Below, one piece after another: positions 36,494 to 43,638 of a stretch of DNA of 64,000 nt (positions are counted from its first letter, which is position 1; each line of letters begins with the position of its first letter). The notes beneath the pieces are model-generated. The model was not told the origin of the DNA, searched no databases, and saw only the letters and a program-made list of their open reading frames with translations. Source of the DNA: Lysobacterales bacterium (GTDB lineage Bacteria; Pseudomonadota; Gammaproteobacteria; Xanthomonadales; SZUA-5); assembly GCA_022844135.1 (NCBI GenBank), contig JALHMG010000023.1, positions 22,625 through 86,624 on the forward strand, in the 5' to 3' direction. The position numbers and the translations under genes are program-made.

Positions 36494-37789
36494 CTAAGGC
36501 GCCGCCCCAGGCGCCAGCCGCGATGTGGGGAAGACGCAGCGGAAGGTGCTGCCTTTGCCGATGGTGCTTTCGATTTCGAGTCTCGCGCCGTGGGCGTTGA
36601 GCACGTGTTTGACGATGGCCAGACCCAGTCCGGTTCCGCCGCTATCGCGCGAGCGCGAGTTGGAGACCCGATAGAAGCGTTCGGTCAGTCGCGGCAGGTG
36701 CTGCGCGGGAATGCCCTGGCCGGTGTCGATCACGCTAAAGGCCGCACCCTCGCCGTGGGGTTCGTAGTGCAAACGAATGCGCCCGCCGGCGGGCGTGTAC
36801 CGCACGGCGTTGATCACCAGATTCGAGAACGCGCTGTGCAGGTCTTTGCCAGATCCGACGATGTCGAAGCTCGCATCGCAGCATAGCTCGATGGTGTGCT
36901 GGCCCTGGCTCAGCGCATCGGCGTCGCGTTGGATGCGATCCAGCATCGGACAGATCGCCACCGGCTCATCGCGCGGCGCCGATTGCGCTTCGAGGCGCGA
37001 CAGCGTGAGCAAATCCTCGACGATGTGCGACATGCGCCGGCTCTGCTCGCGCATTTCGACGAACAACGGCGCGAAGTCGTGCAACTCTTCCGGTTCGATC
37101 GCCTCCAGATACCCGGCGATGACCGTGAGCGGCGTGCGCAACTCGTGCGATACGTTGGCGACAAAATCGCGCCGCACCTGCTCCAGCCGCATCAGATTGC
37201 TGACGTCGCGGACGATCAGCATGCGCAAGCCGGGCCGATAGGCGATGAGCCGATACAACAGGCGAACGCGCTCGTCTTCCGGCGCCGGCTGATCGATCAA
37301 GGGCTCGTCGAAGGTGCCTGACGCGATCCAGCGCACGAAGGCCGGTGCGCGCACGAGGTGATCGAGTCGTTGTCCGACATCGGCGGGATAGCGCAGCCCC
37401 AGCAAACGTTTTGCGGACTTGTTGAACCAGTGGATTTCGTTGCCTTCGTCGATGGCGATAAGACCATCGGGCAAGGCGCGCGCGGCGTCGCGAAAGGATT
37501 CCAGTGCCACCAGCAGGCGCTTGCGCCGCTGGCGGTCCATCTTGCGGCGTCGTTCCAGCGCATCGAACACCGGTTGCCAGGCACCGAAACCCTCTGGCGC
37601 GTGCAGATCGCGCGAACCGAGCCAGCGCTGCAGGCGCAACAACTGGCGCAATTGCAGCAACGCAAACAGCAGCAGACCTGCCGCTGCGCCCCATCCGGGT
37701 TGACCCACGAGCAAACCGAGGCCAGCTCCTGTGCCGGCCAGCGCCACCATCGCGACCAAGCTGCGCTCGGTAGCGCGCGGCGTCTTCAC
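36494..37789 (-). CDS. phoR: Phosphate regulon sensor kinase PhoR
   Basis: 431-aa membrane histidine kinase. Two N-terminal helices (about 12-47), a PAS domain ([21 protein letters not shown]), the H-box [11 protein letters not shown] with His215, and N, G1, F and G2 boxes ([31 protein letters not shown]). It senses phosphate state together with PstSCAB-PhoU, which are not in this window. Its ATG overlaps the phoB stop as ATGA. Confidence 0.95.
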   Translation of the reverse strand: MKTPRATERSLVAMVALAGTGAGLGLLVGQPGWGAAAGLLLFALLQLRQLLRLQRWLGSRDLHAPEGFGAWQPVFDALERRRKMDRQRRKRLLVALESFRDAARALPDGLIAIDEGNEIHWFNKSAKRLLGLRYPADVGQRLDHLVRAPAFVRWIASGTFDEPLIDQPAPEDERVRLLYRLIAYRPGLRMLIVRDVSNLMRLEQVRRDFVANVSHELRTPLTVIAGYLEAIEPEELHDFAPLFVEMREQSRRMSHIVEDLLTLSRLEAQSAPRDEPVAICPMLDRIQRDADALSQGQHTIELCCDASFDIVGSGKDLHSAFSNLVINAVRYTPAGGRIRLHYEPHGEGAAFSVIDTGQGIPAQHLPRLTERFYRVSNSRSRDSGGTGLGLAIVKHVLNAHGARLEIESTIGKGSTFRCVFPTSRLAPGAAP

Positions 37790-38493
37790 ACCGTGGTGGA
37801 AAAGCGATAGCCAGCGCCGCGCACGGTTTGCACGTAGTCCTCCAGACCGAAGGGCTCCATGCTCTTGCGCAAGCGACGAATGTGTACGTCCACCGTGCGT
37901 TCCTCCACGTACACGCCGCTGCCCCAGACGTTATCCAGCAATTGGCTGCGTGTGTAGACACGCTCTGGATGGGTCATGAAGAAGCTCAAGAGCCGATACT
38001 CCGTCGGTCCGAGTTGCACCGGTTTGTCGCCAGCGAACACGCGATGGCTCAAGGTATCGAGCGTCAAACCGCCGAGCGAAATCGTTTGCCCCTCGCCGTG
38101 CGGTTGCGTGCGCCGCAATACCGCGCGAATGCGTGCGATCAGTTCGCGCGTCGAGAACGGCTTGACGATGTAGTCGTCGACGCCGGCGTCGAGGCCGATG
38201 ACACGATCGTCCTCCTCGCCGCGCGCGGTGAGCATGATGATCGGGATTTCGCGCGTCAGCTCCTCGCGGCGCAGTCGCCGCGCGAATTCCAGACCGCTGG
38301 TGCCGGGCAGCATCCAGTCGAGCAAGATCAAGTCCGGGAGCTTGTCGGCGATCAGATGCTGCGCAATACGCGAGTCCTCAGCCAGCATCGGCACCAGGCT
38401 CGCGCGCTTCAGGGCAAACGCGATCATGTCGCGAATCGCCGACTCGTCTTCTACTACCAACACGCGCTGTTCCACCGGCATCTCCGCTGCCAT
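37786..38493 (-). CDS. phoB: Phosphate regulon response regulator PhoB
   Basis: 235-aa OmpR-type regulator. Receiver with acidic pocket VVEDES (Glu15, Asp16), phospho-acceptor Asp59 in LLDWMLPG and Lys in IVKPFS, then a winged helix with [13 protein letters not shown]. Starts at 38493 or 38481 are both possible; 38493 is nearer the family length (E. coli 229). A Pho-box-like repeat lies just upstream, suggesting autoregulation. Confidence 0.95.
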   Translation of the reverse strand: MAAEMPVEQRVLVVEDESAIRDMIAFALKRASLVPMLAEDSRIAQHLIADKLPDLILLDWMLPGTSGLEFARRLRREELTREIPIIMLTARGEEDDRVIGLDAGVDDYIVKPFSTRELIARIRAVLRRTQPHGEGQTISLGGLTLDTLSHRVFAGDKPVQLGPTEYRLLSFFMTHPERVYTRSQLLDNVWGSGVYVEERTVDVHIRRLRKSMEPFGLEDYVQTVRGAGYRFSTTV

Positions 38494-38516
38494 CAAAACC
38501 CGTACATTCAAAGACG

Positions 38517-38550
38517 AAATTATGACCGGCGTGTGACGATGTCATAATTT
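38517..38550 (-). promoter_or_regulatory. Inverted repeat with Pho-box-like repeats before phoB
   Basis: AAATTATGAC (38517-38526) and GTCATAATTT (38541-38550) form a perfect ten-base inverted repeat around 14 bases. On the minus strand the same stretch reads CGTCACA-CGCC-GGTCATA-ATTT, two seven-base half-sites 11 bp apart as in a Pho box. It begins 24 bp before the phoB start and overlaps the aqpS stop codon. It could be a PhoB site, a terminator, or both. Confidence 0.55.
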
Positions 38551-39198
38551 CGAGGATTTTCCGACAAACAACAGTGCGGCGACACTGGTTGCGGCCAGCT
38601 GAGCGAGTACAAATCCAGCGACGTCTTGGGGCCGGATCCCGGCGAAGGTATCGGTGAACGCTCGCGCCAAAGTGACGGCCGGATTAGCAAACGAAGTGCT
38701 GGCGGTGAACCAGTACGCGGCAAAGATGTAGCCTGCGACGAGCTGTGGAATCTGCGTCGCAGCGTGGCGGCGGGCGACGGCGATGGTCGCCAGCAATCCC
38801 GCCGTTGCGATGCACTCGCTCAACCACTGGGGCCCGCCGGTTCGCACCTGGGTGCCGATTTGCAGCAGTGTCTGGTCGAACATTGCGTGGGCGAGCAGCA
38901 CGCCCGCTATCGCGCCCAGGACTTGCGCTATCACGTAACCCGTCGCCTGCAACACTCCGAGCTCTCGGCCGGCGAGCATCAACAAGGTTACGCACGGATT
39001 GAAGTGCGCGCCGCTGATCGGGCCTATGAGCGTTATCAGCACATAGAGCCCCGCAGCAGTGGCCGCAGCATTTGCCAGCAACGCGAGAGCCGGTAAACCG
39101 GGTGCGAGCATCTCACCCATGATCCCGGAGCCAACCACCACCGCCAGCAGCGCCATCGTGCCCAAAGCTTCGGCCAGCAATGCCTCAGGCCCGCGCAC
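38542..39198 (-). CDS. aqpS: Aquaglyceroporin (AqpS-like) of the ars operon
   Basis: 218-aa MIP-family channel with six helices. The two pore loops carry NPCVTL and NPAVTLARAF; the Cys in the first NPA-like box is a departure from the classical motif, as seen in other AqpS-type proteins. In ars operons without an arsenite pump AqpS lets arsenite leave after ArsC reduction. The start is uncertain; GTG 39198 overlaps the end of the hydroxylase gene and gives a normal N-terminus (RGPEALLAEALGTMALL). Confidence 0.85.
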   Translation of the reverse strand: MRGPEALLAEALGTMALLAVVVGSGIMGEMLAPGLPALALLANAAATAAGLYVLITLIGPISGAHFNPCVTLLMLAGRELGVLQATGYVIAQVLGAIAGVLLAHAMFDQTLLQIGTQVRTGGPQWLSECIATAGLLATIAVARRHAATQIPQLVAGYIFAAYWFTASTSFANPAVTLARAFTDTFAGIRPQDVAGFVLAQLAATSVAALLFVGKSSKL

Positions 39199-40039
39199 AA
39201 CACACTCCACAGGCAAGCAGCTGCCGCCAGTAGCCGGCCCGTGCCGGGTACTTGGCGCGGCTGCGAGCGAACAAGCCGATGTCGACGACGTGCCCCGGCC
39301 CACGCCAGGTGCCGAACACCTGATCCCAGATCGCCAGTGCATTGCCGTAATTCGCGTGGCCCACATGCGCGTCGGCCGCGTGATGCCAGCGATGCAGCTC
39401 ATTGCTGCTGAAAACATGGTTCCAGAAGCCGTTGTGCAGATCGGCGTTGGCGTGCTGCAGCATCTGCACGGGCTGGGTCAGCGCGAGATAGCCAAACACG
39501 GCCTCGGGGGAAGCTCCCAGATACAGCGGCGGCAGCACGGCAAGACCGTTGATGAGGTAGTTCAGCGGATGGACCCGAAACCCGTTGACGGCGTTGAGCT
39601 TCTCGGGGCTATGGTGCATCGCGTGCAAGCACCACAGCGGCGCGAACTGGTGGTGCGCGCGGTGCGACAGGTATTTGCCGAGTTCGATCAGCAAGCTGAC
39701 GACGAGGATTTCCGCGAACAACGGCCAGCTCGCCAGCGTTACTGCCGATGGATACAGCGCAACGGCCAGGATCGGCAGGGTCGACTTCAACAGCGGGTCG
39801 ATTGCGAGGAGCACCACGCCGGCACTGCTCGCATCGTCGATCAGCTCGCGCCGGTCGGCGTGCCAATCGTCCCGATAGGGCCAAAGACGCTCAGCCAGTA
39901 TCGCCAAGCCGAGTGCGATCAGCGTACCGGCGAGCACCGCGGCAGCCAATGGAACGTCGGCCGCAAGCGCCAGGGCGAACAACAACAGGCTTTGCGCAAC
40001 CGCAATCGGCAGCAGGCGGTTTCGTAGATAGGCTTTCAT
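39185..40039 (-). CDS. Fatty acid hydroxylase/sterol desaturase family protein in ars operon
   Basis: 284-aa integral membrane di-iron protein. His clusters HRAHH, HAMHH and LHRWHH match the sterol desaturase/fatty acid hydroxylase superfamily, with four hydrophobic helices before and between them. Its ATG overlaps the arsC stop (ATGA) and its end overlaps aqpS, so it is an integral part of the ars operon. Known ars operons do not normally contain this enzyme to my knowledge; substrate and link to arsenic are unknown. The long open frame upstream is the shadow of arsC and arsI. Confidence 0.88.
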   Translation of the reverse strand: MKAYLRNRLLPIAVAQSLLLFALALAADVPLAAAVLAGTLIALGLAILAERLWPYRDDWHADRRELIDDASSAGVVLLAIDPLLKSTLPILAVALYPSAVTLASWPLFAEILVVSLLIELGKYLSHRAHHQFAPLWCLHAMHHSPEKLNAVNGFRVHPLNYLINGLAVLPPLYLGASPEAVFGYLALTQPVQMLQHANADLHNGFWNHVFSSNELHRWHHAADAHVGHANYGNALAIWDQVFGTWRGPGHVVDIGLFARSRAKYPARAGYWRQLLACGVCCARA

Positions 40040-40422
40040 GGTAGTCGTTCCAACAAGGCGCGCACACGCCGCGCTATGTCGTCGCGGATAACGCGGTATT
40101 CCTCGTCGCCCAGGTGTTTGGGGTCGCCCAGCGCCCAATCCTCGCGAATCCTCGCGGGCACCCACGGACAGCTGTCGCCGCAACCCATCGTAATCACCGC
40201 ATCGAATTCGCCCGCGATCTCGTCGAGCGACTTTGAGCGCTGCGCCGAAAGATCGATGCCCAGCTCGGCCATGAAGCGCAGCGCTTTGGGATTGATGACG
40301 CCCGATGGCCGCGAGCCGGCGCTCAAGCTCTCGACGCCCGCACCGCCGAAATGCCGCGCGAATCCTTCGGCCATCTGGCTGCGATTGGCGTTTTCGACGC
40401 ACACAAAGAGCACGCGCTTCAT
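40036..40422 (-). CDS. arsC: Arsenate reductase, thioredoxin-coupled LMW-PTPase type
   Basis: 128 aa. CVENANRSQ (Cys8 to Arg14) is the P-loop; Cys81 and Cys85 in MGCGDSCPW shuttle the disulfide to thioredoxin; DWALGDPK supplies the Asp. Reduces arsenate to arsenite in the cytoplasm. ATG overlaps the arsI stop as ATGA. Confidence 0.95.
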   Translation of the reverse strand: MKRVLFVCVENANRSQMAEGFARHFGGAGVESLSAGSRPSGVINPKALRFMAELGIDLSAQRSKSLDEIAGEFDAVITMGCGDSCPWVPARIREDWALGDPKHLGDEEYRVIRDDIARRVRALLERLP

Positions 40423-40988
40423 GCCACGCAACCGCACTGACGGTCGGTTGCGGCGTCCGCGCTCGGCGCTGCCGCAGCGCCCGATACGCAGGCTGACGCC
40501 GCGCATTGCTCGCCAGTCGCTCGTAACTGCTCGGGCGACAAGTGTTCGAGCACCGCGAACACTTCCCACTCGTTGCCGTCTGGATCGGCGAGCCAGAATT
40601 TGTCCTGTCGCGCATAACAGCAGCTGACGGCCATCTCATCGCGTGGCGCCATGCCCACAGCCAACGCGCGCTCGCGCAATCGCAATACCGCGGCACTGTC
40701 TGCAACCTGCAGACCCAGGTGCGATAGCGAACCGCCCGGCTGCGCATCGGCCATTTCGTTGAGCACGAAGTTCAGAGGCGGATCGTTGAGATCGAATTTC
40801 GCATAGCCAGTGCGCACGCGGCGGCTGTCTGCGCCGCTATCGTCCAGCAGCAGCGAATGCGTTTCCGTCCGGTCGTGATAGTGCTTGACCGGATCGACGC
40901 CGAATAGCGCACGATAGAAGTCGACGCTGGCATCGATGTTGCGGACATTCAGCGACAGGTGCGGTTTGAATCCAGTCACGGCGGACAT
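40419..40988 (-). CDS. arsI: ArsI-type C-As lyase (VOC family)
   Basis: 189-aa non-heme iron dioxygenase of the vicinal-oxygen-chelate fold that splits methyl or aryl groups from trivalent organoarsenicals. It has the signature vicinal cysteines Cys123-Cys124 in AVSCCYARQDKFW, metal-ligand candidates His10, His90 and the Glu in GNEWEVF, and a Cys-rich tail ending CGCVA. GAGGAAG precedes the ATG at 40988. CadI-type proteins are the alternative, but the Cys pair supports ArsI. Confidence 0.9.
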   Translation of the reverse strand: MSAVTGFKPHLSLNVRNIDASVDFYRALFGVDPVKHYHDRTETHSLLLDDSGADSRRVRTGYAKFDLNDPPLNFVLNEMADAQPGGSLSHLGLQVADSAAVLRLRERALAVGMAPRDEMAVSCCYARQDKFWLADPDGNEWEVFAVLEHLSPEQLRATGEQCAASACVSGAAAAPSADAATDRQCGCVA

Positions 40989-40998
40989 AGCGGCTTCC

Positions 40999-41325
40999 TC
41001 AGCAAGGCTTTCCGGGCGCACAGGTCGGGGCAACCGCTGCGGCGCCCGCGCAGCAGTTCTCTGTCAGATAACTCAGCAATGCGTTCATGCGTGTGTAGTC
41101 GGCACGCACGCGAATCACGCGCCCTTCGCGCGTATCGAGCGCCAGCCCGGCGCCGCGCAATACGTTCAGATGCGCAGTCAGCGTTGCCGGTGGAAGGTCG
41201 AGCTTCTCACGCAATTCGCCGACCGACAGGCCATCAGGGCCGGCCTGGATCAAGGCACGAAATGCCGCGAGACGGCTGTCATGAGCGAGCGCGCGAAGTG
41301 CGTTGAGTGCGGTGATGGTGTCCAT
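40999..41325 (-). CDS. arsR: ArsR-family arsenic-responsive repressor
   Basis: 108 aa. Winged helix with LSVGELREKLDLPPATLTAHLNVLRGAGL; the As(III) site is at the C-terminus (Cys91, Cys92, Cys102, Cys108) instead of in the DNA-binding helix, like the Acidithiobacillus-type ArsR. First gene of the five-gene ars operon; ten bases separate it from arsI. A palindrome overlaps its start codon. Confidence 0.93.
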   Translation of the reverse strand: MDTITALNALRALAHDSRLAAFRALIQAGPDGLSVGELREKLDLPPATLTAHLNVLRGAGLALDTREGRVIRVRADYTRMNALLSYLTENCCAGAAAVAPTCAPGKPC

Positions 41326-41349
41326 AGTTCGATAATTCCAGAACTATGG
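41322..41349 (-). promoter_or_regulatory. ArsR operator candidate over the arsR start
   Basis: CCATAGTTC (41322-41330) and GAACTATGG (41341-41349) form a perfect nine-base inverted repeat with ten bases between. The left arm includes the arsR ATG, so the operator covers the translation start and suggests a very short or absent leader. Confidence 0.7.
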
Positions 41350-41511
41350 AAGTGTGTCAATGGGCTCGCCGGTTGCCGGACAGGAACCGCGGCCTCGCCG
41401 CCAACGCCGCACGCGCGTTTGCCAGCGGTCAAACCGTGGCGCCGGCGAAAGGCCCGTGCTCAAAGGCAAGTTGCTGGATACTGCGGGCTGGATCGAAAAC
41501 AGGAACCGCCC

Positions 41512-43542
41512 ATGCGTTTGTCGTGCCTTGCTTTGGCGCTGGTGTGCCAATCCGCGTGGGCCTGCGGCCCCGATTTCCCAATGACCTTGCTCGATCAGCG
41601 CGGGGCGGTCATGGCGCAGATGCCGGACGATGTGGTGTGGTTCGACGCGCGGCGCTGGGTCGCACCCGCGCAAACGTTTGCACCTGCGGACGCCGATCCC
41701 TGGGCCGATCCGTCAGAGACTCGCCGACAGGCTGAGATCGCCGGGCTCGGCGAGACCGAGGCGGCGACTCTGCAACATATGCGCGATTCGGCAGATGGCA
41801 ATCAGGCGCTAACCATCGGTGCCGAACTGCCGGCTGAGCTGCGCGACTACACCGCGGGTGCGGTCGATTTTCACCGCGGCGATTGGACGAATGCCGCGGC
41901 GCGCTTCGCGGCGGTTGTGGCGTTGCCGGCCGAGCAGCGCCAGCGGCGCGGTGTGTGGGCCGCGTACATGCAGGGACGCATAGCTTTGCTCACGGGCGAG
42001 TACCAAAGCGCGATCACGGCGTTCAATCTGACGCGCGAATTCGCCGCGCAGGGAGGCAGCGACCCGCTTGGACTGGCGGTGGCCAGCTTCGGAGAACAGG
42101 CGCGCGCGGCTCGCGAGAGCGGCGATCTGGCGACAGCCCTGCGGCTGTATGCCGAGCAGGCGGCGCTCGGCTCAACTTCCGGCCAGGCGTCGTTGGTGGT
42201 GATGGCCAGGCAGATCGCGCGCACGCCGGCATTGCACGACGCGGCGCTCACCGACGAGCTGGGCCGACGGGTGTTGGTCGGATATCTGTTTGTTCGCGAC
42301 GCCGAGCCGGCGGAGGCGGCATTGCTCGACCGCCTCGCCGCACTGCCGGTGCGCGAAATCCCGGACGCAGACCTGCTCGCTGCCGTGCTCTATCGCCGCG
42401 GCGACGATGCGCGCGCAGCGCAGTTTGCGGCTGCAACCACGCCGTTTGCGGCCTGGGTACGCGCCAAGTTGGCGATCAAGCAGGGACGGCTCGACGAGGC
42501 CACGGCCGAATACGCCAAAGCGATTCGCGCCTTCCCGGCGGACCCGCTGACGAGTGCCGAGAATGCGCGCGAACTGCGTTGCCGTATCGCCGGCGAGGCC
42601 GGTACGCTGGCGCTGGGCCGCGCCGAGTTCTTGCAAGCGCTGGAATTGCTCTACGCAAGCGCCGAGGTTTATTGGACGGACTTTGCCTACGTCGCTGAGC
42701 GAGTGGTCGCTTTGGAGGACTTGCGCGCCTTTGTCGATCGCGTCGCGCCAGATGCCAGCTCAGCGGCAAACGCCGAGGAATATGCGCCGCCGCCAGCAAC
42801 CCGGTTGCGCGCGCTGCTGGCGCGACGCATGGTCCGCAGCGGCGAAGCGCAGCAGGCGATCGCTTACTTCGACGATGAAATGCACCGAGGCGCTGCGCAG
42901 AGCTACGTCGCAGCACTGGAGGAAACCCGGGCCTGGACGCGCACCGCACAAGCGCGCGCCTGGTATGCCGCGGCCGAAATCCTGCGTGCCCACGGTATGG
43001 AGATCGCCGGCTTCGAGGGCGATCCGGACTACGCGCAGTACGGCGGCAGTTACGATCTCAACAGCCCCTATCGCTATGACGAGAATTTCAACGTGATCGT
43101 CGATGAGCGCAAAGACCTCACGCTCGAAGGCCCGTTCACCAGCGACGCCGAGCGCGAGCGCTTGGCGCAAACCCGCGCCCAACCGCTGATGCGTTTCCAC
43201 TACCGCGCAATCGCCGCGCAGCACGCCGAGCGCGCCGCCGATGCGCTGCCGGAGCGCAGCCAGGCGTTCGCGGCTGCGCTGTGCACCGCCACCAGCTACC
43301 TGCTGTATCGCGAACCGCAGGCCGCCGCCGCGATCTATCGCCGCTACCTCAATCACGGCGCCTATGTTCCCTGGGGCGCAGCGTTTGGTCAGGTTTGCCC
43401 CGCGCCCGACTTCGACAAGGTCGAGCGGGAAATCCGCGCACAGTGGCTCAACCTCGCAGGTCGCAGCGCGATCATCGGCGGCCCGATTTTGATCGTCCTG
43501 TTATTCGCGATCGGCGTCTGGCGCTCGCGAAAGCGAGCTTGA
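41512..43542 (+). CDS. Large exported protein with tetratricopeptide-like repeats, unknown function
   Basis: 676 aa. Signal peptide ends at WACGPDFP, where Cys could be lipidated or simply be the mature end. The body is alpha-helical and Ala-rich with TPR-like segments (DWTNAAARFAAVVALPAEQ, GEYQSAITAFNLTREFAA, GRLDEATAEYAKAIRAFPADP). One membrane helix near the C-terminus (IIGGPILIVLLFAIGVW) is followed by RSRKRA, so it is anchored with most of the protein in the periplasm. AGGA precedes the ATG. I do not recognise a named family. Confidence 0.85.
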   Translation: MRLSCLALALVCQSAWACGPDFPMTLLDQRGAVMAQMPDDVVWFDARRWVAPAQTFAPADADPWADPSETRRQAEIAGLGETEAATLQHMRDSADGNQALTIGAELPAELRDYTAGAVDFHRGDWTNAAARFAAVVALPAEQRQRRGVWAAYMQGRIALLTGEYQSAITAFNLTREFAAQGGSDPLGLAVASFGEQARAARESGDLATALRLYAEQAALGSTSGQASLVVMARQIARTPALHDAALTDELGRRVLVGYLFVRDAEPAEAALLDRLAALPVREIPDADLLAAVLYRRGDDARAAQFAAATTPFAAWVRAKLAIKQGRLDEATAEYAKAIRAFPADPLTSAENARELRCRIAGEAGTLALGRAEFLQALELLYASAEVYWTDFAYVAERVVALEDLRAFVDRVAPDASSAANAEEYAPPPATRLRALLARRMVRSGEAQQAIAYFDDEMHRGAAQSYVAALEETRAWTRTAQARAWYAAAEILRAHGMEIAGFEGDPDYAQYGGSYDLNSPYRYDENFNVIVDERKDLTLEGPFTSDAERERLAQTRAQPLMRFHYRAIAAQHAERAADALPERSQAFAAALCTATSYLLYREPQAAAAIYRRYLNHGAYVPWGAAFGQVCPAPDFDKVEREIRAQWLNLAGRSAIIGGPILIVLLFAIGVWRSRKRA

Positions 43543-43550
43543 GCACAAAA

Positions 43551-43575
43551 AAAGGCCCCGACTGGCGGGGCCTTT
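43551..43575. terminator. Bidirectional terminator
   Basis: AAAGGCCCCG-ACTGG-CGGGGCCTTT, with an A run before and TT after, sits between the converging TPR-like gene and the TonB receptor gene and can stop both. Confidence 0.92.
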
Positions 43576-43638
43576 AAGTTCGTCGACCATCGCCTGTTGG
43601 CGCGCGTGATACCTCGCGCCAACAAGCCGATCAGGCCA

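Noticed and set aside
40040..40747. Long hydroxylase N-terminus (open frame to 40747)
   Set aside because: It overlaps arsC and arsI in another frame; the ATG at 40039 with ATGA overlap gives a complete family protein.
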